Made by a program: the position numbers and the translations under genes
The notes under the pieces: generated by a model
Database searches by the model: none
Told to the model about the DNA's origin: nothing
What the model saw: the letters and a program-made list of their open reading frames with translations, nothing else
Origin: Nitrospinota bacterium
GTDB lineage: Bacteria; Tectomicrobia; Entotheonellia; J063
Direction of reading: 5' to 3'
DNA length: 5,374 nucleotides
Assembly (NCBI GenBank): GCA_003696125.1
Contig: RFHZ01000142.1
Span: 1 to 5,374 of the forward strand
Part shown: one piece after another, positions 1 through 5,374 of the stretch
Position numbering within the stretch: position 1 is the first letter of the stretch
How the letters are laid out: each line of letters begins with the position of its first letter

Positions 1-1272
1 ACCTACCAGCGTCGGCCATGTCTCTGGGATGATCTTCAGTTCGATTCCCAGTTTCCGCAAGCCGCTTTGTAAGACTACTGCTGCCTGTTCTGTTACCGGA
101 TAGCCGGCCAGCGGGTGAATTTCCAAGGGACGATCGATCTTTACTTTGGCCTGACGCAACTCTTCCTCGGCTTTCTTCAGATCGTAACGATACCCTTCAA
201 GATCCTTTGGAGCTCCCCACATGTTATTGGGAATAGGTCCAGGGTTTCGTGTCACCCGTCCCTTCATGATCTGCTGGTTAAAGCCATCATAGTCAAAGGC
301 ATAGCTAATAGCACGGCGTACATGGACGTCGTTTAGGGGAGGGCGCTGATTGTTGATGAGGATAACAAAGATGCGCATAGATTCTTCTTCTATGATCTTT
401 ACCCCGGGGGCTTTGCGCAGCTTATCGACCTGATCGGCAGGCAAGTATCCATCGGTGGCATGAATATCCCCTTTGATCAGGGCCAAGACCCGGGAAGAGA
501 CCTCTCGCATGGTGCGAAACTCTACCCGGTCTACGTGCTGACCTTTCCAGCCCATCCAATGATCCTGAAACCGGGTACCCGTAAAGCCTACGGCCAGATC
601 ATAGTTTTCTAGTTGGTAGGAACCAGAGCCGGCATCGTGACTACTGAGCCACTTGCTCCCCCAGTCTCCTCCTTCCTCATGCGCCTGGAGGACTGCTGGA
701 TTAACGATATAAAATGAATGAATGGTTGCCAGAAAAGTCGCTTGTGGTCGACGCAAATTGAATTCCACTCGATAGCGATCGACTACCTTGGTACTCCCCG
801 GTTCGATAATCGGTTTAAAGAGAGAAGAGGCCCCTTTGCCTAAGGCCAATAACCGCTCCATGCTATAGCGCACCGCTTCTGCGGTGACCTCACTCCCATC
901 ATGGAACTTTGCCCCTTTGCGAAGTGTAAACGTCCAGCGACGCCCATCGTCAGAAACCGCAAAGTGTTCTGCCAGCCAGGGATAGAGCTTAGGTGGATTA
1001 TCTTCCCAACGATACAGGCTATCATAGAGATTGAGTCGATAAGCAACCCGGCCGACGTCAAACACTAGATGTGGGTCAAGGGTGTCATATTCACTAGGGC
1101 TGGCAAAGATATACGTTGAAGCTCCACTGGCTCCCCGGGCTGGTTTCACCTGCAAACCGAGAGTAGACAACAGCAAAGACCCAGCACCTACGGACCTCAG
1201 GAAGGTCCGTCTAGAGATGTGATGAGATCTAGATAGTTTTACCCCTTCCTGATGAAATCTGGTATTTGGCAT
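1..1272 (-). CDS. ABC transporter substrate-binding protein, family 5 (peptide/oligopeptide type), Tat-exported; partial, C-terminus missing
   Basis: The reading frame stays open from an ATG at 1272-1270 to the left edge and gives 424 residues; family members usually run to about 500-550, so roughly the last fifth is missing. It would bind a peptide or other small amide in the periplasm and deliver it to an inner-membrane ABC permease. The N-terminus is a textbook twin-arginine signal: SRRTFLR at residues 20-26, a hydrophobic stretch at about 27-40, and a positively charged c-region with a likely cleavage after ARG at 45-47. The mature part shows the SBP_bac_5 pattern: LDPHLV at 65-70, LYDSLYRW at 82-89, WTFTLRKGAKFHDG at 113-126 followed by VTAEAVRYSMERL, GSGSYQLENYD at 215-225 (the usual GTGPY position), and VRRAISYAFDYDGF at 318-331. 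There is no cysteine in the visible part, so no lipobox. The start is supported by a strong ribosome-binding site. The gene is divergent from hyuAB. Ligand specificity (dipeptide, oligopeptide, nickel, glutathione, hydantoin) cannot be told from this fragment. Confidence 0.95.
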   Translation of the reverse strand, partial: MPNTRFHQEGVKLSRSHHISRRTFLRSVGAGSLLLSTLGLQVKPARGASGASTYIFASPSEYDTLDPHLVFDVGRVAYRLNLYDSLYRWEDNPPKLYPWLAEHFAVSDDGRRWTFTLRKGAKFHDGSEVTAEAVRYSMERLLALGKGASSLFKPIIEPGSTKVVDRYRVEFNLRRPQATFLATIHSFYIVNPAVLQAHEEGGDWGSKWLSSHDAGSGSYQLENYDLAVGFTGTRFQDHWMGWKGQHVDRVEFRTMREVSSRVLALIKGDIHATDGYLPADQVDKLRKAPGVKIIEEESMRIFVILINNQRPPLNDVHVRRAISYAFDYDGFNQQIMKGRVTRNPGPIPNNMWGAPKDLEGYRYDLKKAEEELRQAKVKIDRPLEIHPLAGYPVTEQAAVVLQSGLRKLGIELKIIPETWPTLVG

Positions 1273-1274
1273 TT

Positions 1275-1289
1275 CCCTCCCTCCTTTCA
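1275..1289. repeat. 15-bp direct repeat, copy 1 (overlaps ribosome-binding site)
   Basis: CCCTCCCTCCTTTCA here matches CCCTACCTCCTTTCA at 1440-1454 at 14 of 15 positions. The octamer TCCTTTCA inside it also recurs at 1335-1342. On the minus strand this copy contains the Shine-Dalgarno site of the substrate-binding protein gene, which by itself could explain part of the similarity. Confidence 0.55.
1280..1287 (-). promoter_or_regulatory. Ribosome-binding site of the substrate-binding protein gene
   Basis: On the minus strand this reads AAAGGAGG, a full Shine-Dalgarno match, with seven bases between it and the ATG at 1272-1270. It fixes the start of the gene and places the twin-arginine motif about 20 residues in, as expected. 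Confidence 0.85.
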
Positions 1290-1321
1290 CACTGCATAAG
1301 TTCTCATTGTGGATTATTTCT

Positions 1322-1351
1322 ATTTTACTTCACTTCCTTTCAACCTGTCAA
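1322..1351 (-). promoter_or_regulatory. Predicted sigma70-type promoter for the substrate-binding protein gene
   Basis: Read on the minus strand, a perfect -35 box TTGACA (1351-1346) is followed after 18 bases by TAAAAT (1327-1322), five of six matches to the -10 consensus. Transcription would start near 1315, leaving a leader of about 43 bases before the ATG. An inverted repeat, AACCT-N6-AGGTT, overlaps the -35 box. This is a pattern-based call; no start site has been measured. Confidence 0.7.
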
Positions 1352-1357
1352 AAGGTT
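1342..1357. repeat. Short inverted repeat overlapping the minus-strand -35 box (candidate operator)
   Basis: The arms AACCT (1342-1346) and AGGTT (1353-1357) are perfectly complementary with a six-base spacer, and the -35 box lies across the spacer and the inner base of the left arm. A dimeric repressor bound here would block RNA polymerase. Arms of five bases occur by chance fairly often, so the functional reading is only an inference from position. Confidence 0.3.
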
Positions 1358-1400
1358 TGGCGATAGCTTACCTGCTCCTCTTCTTGGCTTTTGCAGTGTC

Positions 1401-1430
1401 TTGACTTCTCAGACCACCATACCCTATACT
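1401..1430 (+). promoter_or_regulatory. Predicted sigma70-type promoter for hyuAB
   Basis: TTGACT (1401-1406) and TATACT (1425-1430) each match the consensus at five of six positions and are separated by 18 bases. Transcription would start near 1437, which gives an untranslated leader of about 183 bases ahead of hyuA, longer than translation needs. The -35 box faces the opposing -35 box of the divergent promoter across 49 bp, close enough for one regulator to act on both. Pattern-based call only. Confidence 0.7.
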
Positions 1431-1442
1431 GGGCTCGCGCCC
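1431..1442. repeat. GC-rich inverted repeat at the predicted hyuAB transcription start
   Basis: GGGC (1431-1434) and GCCC (1439-1442) form a perfect inverted repeat with the four-base spacer TCGC. It begins directly after the -10 box and spans the predicted start site, a classical operator position. Because the left arm would lie upstream of the transcript's first base, it is more likely a DNA site than an RNA hairpin, if it is functional at all. Confidence 0.35.
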
Positions 1443-1454
1443 TACCTCCTTTCA
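1440..1454. repeat. 15-bp direct repeat, copy 2 (start of hyuAB leader)
   Basis: CCCTACCTCCTTTCA differs from copy 1 by one base. It lies a few bases downstream of the predicted hyuAB transcription start. In the plus-strand transcript bases 1444-1453 read ACCUCCUUUC, identical to the conserved 3' tail of 16S rRNA, that is, an anti-Shine-Dalgarno sequence. On the minus strand it is a perfect Shine-Dalgarno sequence, but no start codon follows at a usable distance, so it does not mark a gene. Confidence 0.5.
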
Positions 1455-1498
1455 TGTTGTCTTGGCCTGATGGAGAGCGCTTTTGCGTGAATTGTTGA

Positions 1499-1508
1499 CC
1501 TCATGAGG
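1499..1508. repeat. Perfect 10-bp palindrome CCTCATGAGG in the hyuAB leader
   Basis: CCTCATGAGG is its own reverse complement; the symmetry stops at the flanking bases. It lies about 62 bases downstream of the predicted transcription start and about 110 bases upstream of the hyuA ATG. It could be a protein-binding site, but one 10-bp palindrome in a region of this size is weak evidence. Confidence 0.3.
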
Positions 1509-1606
1509 ATCTTCCGTACGCGCGGACGAAGGAAAATGCCGGAGCGGGAAATGAGGAGAGGTCCTACTGATCTCACAAAGGGCTGACGAGCACTGATCCC
1601 CTCACC

Positions 1607-1613
1607 AGAGGAG
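1607..1613 (+). promoter_or_regulatory. Ribosome-binding site of hyuA
   Basis: AGAGGAG lies six bases before the ATG at 1620 and decides the start. The preceding CCTC (1600-1603) can pair with the GAGG of this site (1608-1611) around an ACCA loop, a weak hairpin that might partly mask it. Confidence 0.8.
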
Positions 1614-1619
1614 AACGCT

Positions 1620-3674
1620 ATGATCGAAATCGGCATCGATATCGGGGGAACCTTTACCGATATCGTCTGTCTGAAAGACGAGAGGCTCTTTTTCACTAAG
1701 GTTCCTTCGACCCCTGGGCATCCGGTCGCCAGTGTAACAAAAGGAATCCAGCAGATTCTGACCCTCGCTGAGTGTCGTCCAGAAGCGGTTGAACGCTTTA
1801 TCCATGGGACGACTGTGGCCACCAATGCCGTATTGGAACACAAAGGAGCCGTCATTGGTCTTTTGACGACCGAAGGATTTGAAGATGTCCTTGAAATTGG
1901 AAGACAAAAACGTTCCAAGCTCTATGATCTCTTCTTTACCGCCGAAACCCCGGTTTTCCTCGCCCCTAAACGACTACGAATCGGTATTCGGGAGCGCATC
2001 GACGCCGAAGGCAATGTCCTGATTCCCCTGCATGAGCAAGAGGTGATCGACGCTGTACATCACCTTGTGCAGCGATGGGGAGTGGAATCGATCGCTGTCT
2101 GCTACCTCTTCTCTTTTCAGAACCCGCAGCACGAGCGACGAACGCGCGAACTGATTCACCGATACTATCCGCAGCTTCCGGTTTCCCTCTCTTCTGAGGT
2201 TGACCCGATGTTTCGGGAGTATGAACGCACCTGTATCACGGCATTTGACGCCTATCTGCGGCCGGTAATCGCTCGCTATATCCAGCAAATCGAAGCAGAA
2301 CTTACCCAACTCCGACTGCGAGCAGGGCTCCATGTCATGCAGTCGCGGGGAGGCATCACTAGTGCCGAAGTTGCCAAGGAGAAGCCGGTCTCCATGTTTC
2401 TTTCTGGTCCGGCAGCCGGGGTGTTAGGGGGAAAATTTGTGGCAGAATCGGCAGGCTTTCCTCATGTCATTACCATGGATATGGGAGGTACGAGCTGTGA
2501 TGTGGCCTTGATTGCCGAAGGGAAACCACTCCTCTCCCTGGAGGGAAAGATTGAAAGCTATCCGGTACGCCTCCCCATGATCGATGTCCACACTATCGGC
2601 TCCGGCGGAGGGAGTATTGCCTGGGTCGACGCCGGTGGCGGGCTCCGTGTGGGACCCCAGAGTGCTGGTGCCGTACCAGGACCGGCCTGCTATGGCCAAG
2701 GAGGAACAGATCCAACGGTCACCGATGCCAGCCTCGTGCTGGGGTATCTGAACCCAGACGCCTTTGCCGGTGGGGCATTCACGCTCAATCGGCAAGCGGC
2801 GGAAGCCGCCATCGCCAAGCTGGCCACCACCTTGCATCTCGATCTCCCCCAGATGGCATATGGGATCCATCGCGTGGTGAATGCCCGCATGGCGGATGCG
2901 ATTCGCCTCGTCTCCATCAGACGGGGGTATGATCCGCGGAAATTTGCCCTGGTGTTGTTGGGTGGAGCCGGTCCGGTACATGGCGGAGCGGTGGCACCCG
3001 ATCTCCACATCTCCACGCTGATCGTTCCTCCTGCTCCTGGCGTCCTTTCCGCTTTTGGTTTGCTGGTCGCCAATATCGAACATGAACATGCCAGGGCCTT
3101 TGTTGCCTTGGCCGATCAGGTGGATCTGGAGGCGATGCGAAGGGTCTTGCAAGAGCTCGACGCCCTGGGACGAAGGAAGATGGAACGAGACCGAGTGCCG
3201 TTGACGGACGTCCACATTGCCCATTTTGCCGATATGCGCTACCAGGGACAATCGTATGAGTTGACAGTCCCTTTGGAAGGAGCACTGACCACGGCCTCAA
3301 TCGAGAAAGCCGTTGCCACGTTCCATCAGTACCATGAACAGGTCTATGGACATAAAAGCCTCGAAGATCCGGTAGAATTGGTGAGCTTGCGCAGTGTCCA
3401 TACCTTTCCCCTTCCTGTACCACGCCTCCGATGGAACAGAGAGGGGTTGTCCCTGGACGCTGCCCGTCGTCCTCCTCGCCAGGCCTTCTTTCCAGACGCA
3501 GGAGGGTATGTGACTACACCGGTCTACGAGCGGACCAAGCTCCCTCCAGGGACCGAACTCACCGGACCGGCAATTCTAGAGCAGCCGGATACCACGGTGG
3601 TGGTATATCCCGGTCAGCGTGCCCGCATCGATGACCTGGGGAATGTCTTGATACAGGTAGGGAGAGAGGGATGA
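1620..3674 (+). CDS. hyuA: HyuA-type hydantoinase/oxoprolinase ATP-binding subunit
   Basis: This complete 684-residue protein is of the normal length for the HyuA family, the ATP-using subunit that works with HyuB to open cyclic amides such as N-methylhydantoin or 5-oxoproline in the cytoplasm. Domains in order: Hydant_A_N at about 3-180, the Hydantoinase_A core at about 200-490, and a C-terminal domain at about 505-680. The N-terminus has the ASKHA-type phosphate loop GIDIGGTFTD (5-14), then HGTTVATNAVLE (62-73). The core has FREYERT (198-204), SRGGI (242-246), SGPAAGVLGG (262-271), a second phosphate loop DMGGTSCDVAL (287-297), TIGSGGGSIAWVD (325-337), AVPGPACYGQGGTDPTVTDA (351-370) and LGGAGPVH (447-454). 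The C-terminal part has RYQGQSYEL (540-548) and GPAILEQPDTTVV (649-661). All hallmark motifs are intact. It overlaps hyuB by four bases. The substrate is unknown: the family also contains 5-oxoprolinases and acetone/acetophenone carboxylase subunits, which motif reading alone cannot separate. Confidence 0.95.
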   Translation: MIEIGIDIGGTFTDIVCLKDERLFFTKVPSTPGHPVASVTKGIQQILTLAECRPEAVERFIHGTTVATNAVLEHKGAVIGLLTTEGFEDVLEIGRQKRSKLYDLFFTAETPVFLAPKRLRIGIRERIDAEGNVLIPLHEQEVIDAVHHLVQRWGVESIAVCYLFSFQNPQHERRTRELIHRYYPQLPVSLSSEVDPMFREYERTCITAFDAYLRPVIARYIQQIEAELTQLRLRAGLHVMQSRGGITSAEVAKEKPVSMFLSGPAAGVLGGKFVAESAGFPHVITMDMGGTSCDVALIAEGKPLLSLEGKIESYPVRLPMIDVHTIGSGGGSIAWVDAGGGLRVGPQSAGAVPGPACYGQGGTDPTVTDASLVLGYLNPDAFAGGAFTLNRQAAEAAIAKLATTLHLDLPQMAYGIHRVVNARMADAIRLVSIRRGYDPRKFALVLLGGAGPVHGGAVAPDLHISTLIVPPAPGVLSAFGLLVANIEHEHARAFVALADQVDLEAMRRVLQELDALGRRKMERDRVPLTDVHIAHFADMRYQGQSYELTVPLEGALTTASIEKAVATFHQYHEQVYGHKSLEDPVELVSLRSVHTFPLPVPRLRWNREGLSLDAARRPPRQAFFPDAGGYVTTPVYERTKLPPGTELTGPAILEQPDTTVVVYPGQRARIDDLGNVLIQVGREG
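3661..3664 (+). promoter_or_regulatory. Ribosome-binding site of hyuB, inside the hyuA 3' end
   Basis: GGAG within a purine-rich run (3659-3670) lies six bases before the hyuB ATG at 3671 and is embedded in the last hyuA codons. Together with the ATGA stop/start overlap it points to coupled translation of the two subunits. Confidence 0.65.
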
Positions 3675-5374
3675 GCATAGATCCGATCACGTTAGAAGTC
3701 ATCCGAAATCGGCTCGATTCTATCGCCGAAGAGATGGAGATTTCCTTACTCAAGAGTGCCTATTCGAGTATTATTAAAGAAGGTCTAGATGCCTCGAGTG
3801 CCCTGTTCACCCCAGAGGGCGAGTGCATCGCCCAGGCAACCGCCATCCCGGTCCATCTGGGCACGCTTATCCCTGCGGTCCGGCAAATCCTTGCGGTGTA
3901 CCCCCCTGCAGAAATGCAGGACGGGGACATCTATATCATGAACGATCCCTACGGAGGGGGTACCCACCTCCCAGATATCGTGCTGGTCACCCCCATTCTC
4001 TTTCAGGGGGAGGTCATTGCCCTGGGCTGTACCATGGCCCATCACCAGGAGATGGGAGGGAAAACGCCTGGCAGTGTGCCGACTGACGCTACAGAGATCT
4101 ATCAGGAAGGGCTCATCATCCCTCCCCTCCCTTTCTATCGAGCGGGAAAGCCTGAAGAGAGTCTCCATCGGCTCCTGCGAAAGAATGTCCGTATTCCGGA
4201 GGTGGTCTTTGGGGATCTCCGGGCCCAGATGGCAGCAGGCCAGGTCGCAAAAAGGCGGATAATCTCCTTACTCAACGACTATGGGGTGCCTCTCTTGCGT
4301 GAAGCCATGGCCGAACTGCTGGATCGAGCAGAAGCAATGACCCGGGCCAAGCTCGCTGCCATCCCTGACGGAACCTACAGTTTTTTTGATTATCTGGATA
4401 ACGACGGCATTGATCTTGATCGACGGATCAAAATCCAGGCAACGATTACGATCCAGGGGTCTGATTTTCATGTCGATTTTCGCGGAACCAGTCCTCAGGT
4501 ACGTGGACCACTGAATGCCGTCCCCTCGGCAGCCTATTCCTGTGTGTATTATGTGGTGCGAGCCATTACCGATCCGGAGATTCCCAACAACAGCGGTTGT
4601 TATCGACCGATTACCATTTCCATCCCAGAAGGGTGCCTGTTAAATCCCCGCCATCCCGCCCCGGTGAATGCCCGTACAGCAACCATGAAACGTACGGTAG
4701 ATGTGCTATTGGGCGCGCTGGTCAGAGCACTGCCAGAGAAGATCCCTGCCGCAGCCTCTGGCCAACTCCTGGTGATGTCGCTTGGGGGCATTGACCCCCG
4801 CACAAACCGGAGCTATGTGACCAGTGAACTCGGGGCAGGGGGGATGGGAGCCCGGAGTGACAGGGATGGCGTGGATGTCGTAGAGACGGATGTGACCAAC
4901 TGCATGAATATCCCGGTAGAGGCGATCGAACTCGACTATCCTCTACGGATCTTGCGTTATCGCCTCTGGCAGGATTCTGGAGGGGCAGGGAAATATCGGG
5001 GAGGACTCGGTTTTGAAAAGATCTTCCAGGCTGTACGAGGCTCGGTAACCATCTCCTATCGAGGCGAGCGTTTTTTCACTCAGCCATGGGGTCTTTGGGG
5101 GGGACTGGCAGCCCCGTGTTCTCAAGCAAAAATTCGACGACAGACTGGTGAAGAAGAAACCATCCCTTCTAAGCGAGTCTTTACCTTGCAGGAAGGAGAA
5201 GAGTTACACGTGTTTGTCAGTGGAGGAGGAGGATATGGCGATCCTCTGACTCGTGACCCACACCTGGTGTGGCAGGATGTGCTGGATGGGAAGGTCTCTT
5301 TGCTGCGGGCCCGGGAAGACTATGGGGTGGTGATCCAACCGGAGACGCTGGTGCTTGATCAGGACGCTACGCAA
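3671..5374 (+). CDS. hyuB: HyuB-type hydantoinase/oxoprolinase subunit; partial, extreme C-terminus missing
   Basis: The frame is open from the ATG at 3671 to the right edge, giving 568 residues. The Hydantoinase_B domain covers almost all of it: PITLEVIRNRL (5-15), SSALFTPEGECIAQ (42-55), HLGTL (62-66), NDPYGGGTHLPDI (91-103), AHHQEMGGKTPGSVPTDATE (123-142), QEGLIIPP (145-152), DFRGTSPQVRGPLNAV (269-284), NNSGCYRPI (306-314), PVNARTATMKR (331-341), RYRGG-like KYRGGLGFEK (441-450), and the terminal glycine-rich SGGGGYGDPLTRDP (517-530). In relatives the protein ends some tens of residues after that last motif, so little is missing. The His/acidic segment around H124-E128 is the likely metal-binding region by analogy with the acetone/acetophenone carboxylase relatives. 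HyuB forms a complex with HyuA and its gene directly overlaps hyuA. Substrate choice (hydantoin, 5-oxoproline, other cyclic amide or a carboxylation substrate) is not resolved. Confidence 0.95.
   Translation, partial: MSIDPITLEVIRNRLDSIAEEMEISLLKSAYSSIIKEGLDASSALFTPEGECIAQATAIPVHLGTLIPAVRQILAVYPPAEMQDGDIYIMNDPYGGGTHLPDIVLVTPILFQGEVIALGCTMAHHQEMGGKTPGSVPTDATEIYQEGLIIPPLPFYRAGKPEESLHRLLRKNVRIPEVVFGDLRAQMAAGQVAKRRIISLLNDYGVPLLREAMAELLDRAEAMTRAKLAAIPDGTYSFFDYLDNDGIDLDRRIKIQATITIQGSDFHVDFRGTSPQVRGPLNAVPSAAYSCVYYVVRAITDPEIPNNSGCYRPITISIPEGCLLNPRHPAPVNARTATMKRTVDVLLGALVRALPEKIPAAASGQLLVMSLGGIDPRTNRSYVTSELGAGGMGARSDRDGVDVVETDVTNCMNIPVEAIELDYPLRILRYRLWQDSGGAGKYRGGLGFEKIFQAVRGSVTISYRGERFFTQPWGLWGGLAAPCSQAKIRRQTGEEETIPSKRVFTLQEGEELHVFVSGGGGYGDPLTRDPHLVWQDVLDGKVSLLRAREDYGVVIQPETLVLDQDATQ

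Larger units (their letters stand above)
1273..1619. other. Divergent intergenic regulatory region, no gene
   Basis: These 347 bases separate two head-to-head genes. I find no credible coding sequence, tRNA or recognisable riboswitch here. The region holds one sigma70-type promoter in each direction, with the two -35 boxes facing each other across 49 bp, two ribosome-binding sites at the edges, a repeated pyrimidine-rich element, and several short inverted repeats listed separately. The stretch from about 1437 to 1619 would be the untranslated leader of hyuAB. No regulator gene is visible in the window, so any transcription factor acting here must be encoded elsewhere. Confidence 0.8.

Noticed and set aside
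1444-1453. A perfect Shine-Dalgarno sequence on the minus strand, possibly marking a small gene
   Set aside because: No ATG, GTG or TTG follows within about 20 bases on the minus strand; the first ATG is more distant and its frame closes after two further codons.
1266-1490. A 74-codon plus-strand frame crossing the divergent region
   Set aside because: It begins inside the opposing gene, reads through both predicted promoters and has no ribosome-binding site at a proper distance.
1454-1498. A possible 14-codon leader peptide (MLSWPDGERFCVNC) in the hyuAB leader
   Set aside because: It is preceded by a pyrimidine run instead of a Shine-Dalgarno site, and its residues show no run of one amino acid that would suggest attenuation.
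1442-1918. A 158-codon minus-strand frame spanning the hyuA start and its leader
   Set aside because: It runs across the hyuA ribosome-binding site and N-terminus, and its product is of arbitrary composition without recognisable motifs.
2424-3251. A 275-codon open frame on the minus strand inside hyuA
   Set aside because: It lies wholly antisense to a gene with every family motif intact, has no ribosome-binding site that I can see, and its translation resembles no protein family; it is a shadow of hyuA codon composition.
5097-5103. A run of seven G in hyuB as a possible phase-variation tract or sequencing error
   Set aside because: The frame on both sides translates into continuous family sequence (WGLWGGL), so no shift is present, and a seven-base tract is short for phase variation.

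Overview
The window is an ordinary-looking bacterial catabolic/transport locus built from two divergently transcribed units, with both outer genes cut by the window edges. I see no previously undescribed system. The least explained part is the 347-bp divergent regulatory region.

Layout. Positions 1-1272 (minus strand) hold the N-terminal 424 residues of a family 5 (dipeptide/oligopeptide/nickel type) ABC-transporter substrate-binding protein with a clear twin-arginine signal peptide; its C-terminus lies beyond the left edge. Positions 1273-1619 are non-coding and contain a convincing sigma70-type promoter for each direction, plus several short repeats and inverted repeats. Positions 1620-3674 (plus strand) encode a complete 684-residue HyuA-type hydantoinase/oxoprolinase subunit. 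Positions 3671 to the right edge encode the partner HyuB-type subunit, 568 residues visible and nearly complete. The two genes overlap by four bases (ATGA), a typical translationally coupled pair.

How the genes work together. HyuA/HyuB pairs are ATP-dependent cyclic-amide-opening or related enzymes (N-methylhydantoinase, 5-oxoprolinase, and, in specialised relatives, acetone/acetophenone carboxylases). A periplasmic peptide-type binding protein next door suggests uptake of a small amide, peptide or cyclic amide followed by ATP-dependent ring opening in the cytoplasm. The actual substrate cannot be read from sequence. Permease and ATPase genes of the transporter are not in the window and probably follow the binding protein beyond the left edge.

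Organism. The sequence is bacterial: Shine-Dalgarno sites, sigma70-like promoters, an overlapping operon and a Tat signal. GC is about the middle fifties per cent by eye, not computed. The visible binding protein has no cysteine and therefore no lipobox, which fits a diderm with a periplasm better than a monoderm. The gene combination is common in metabolically versatile soil, marine and uncultured lineages; I cannot name a phylum with confidence.
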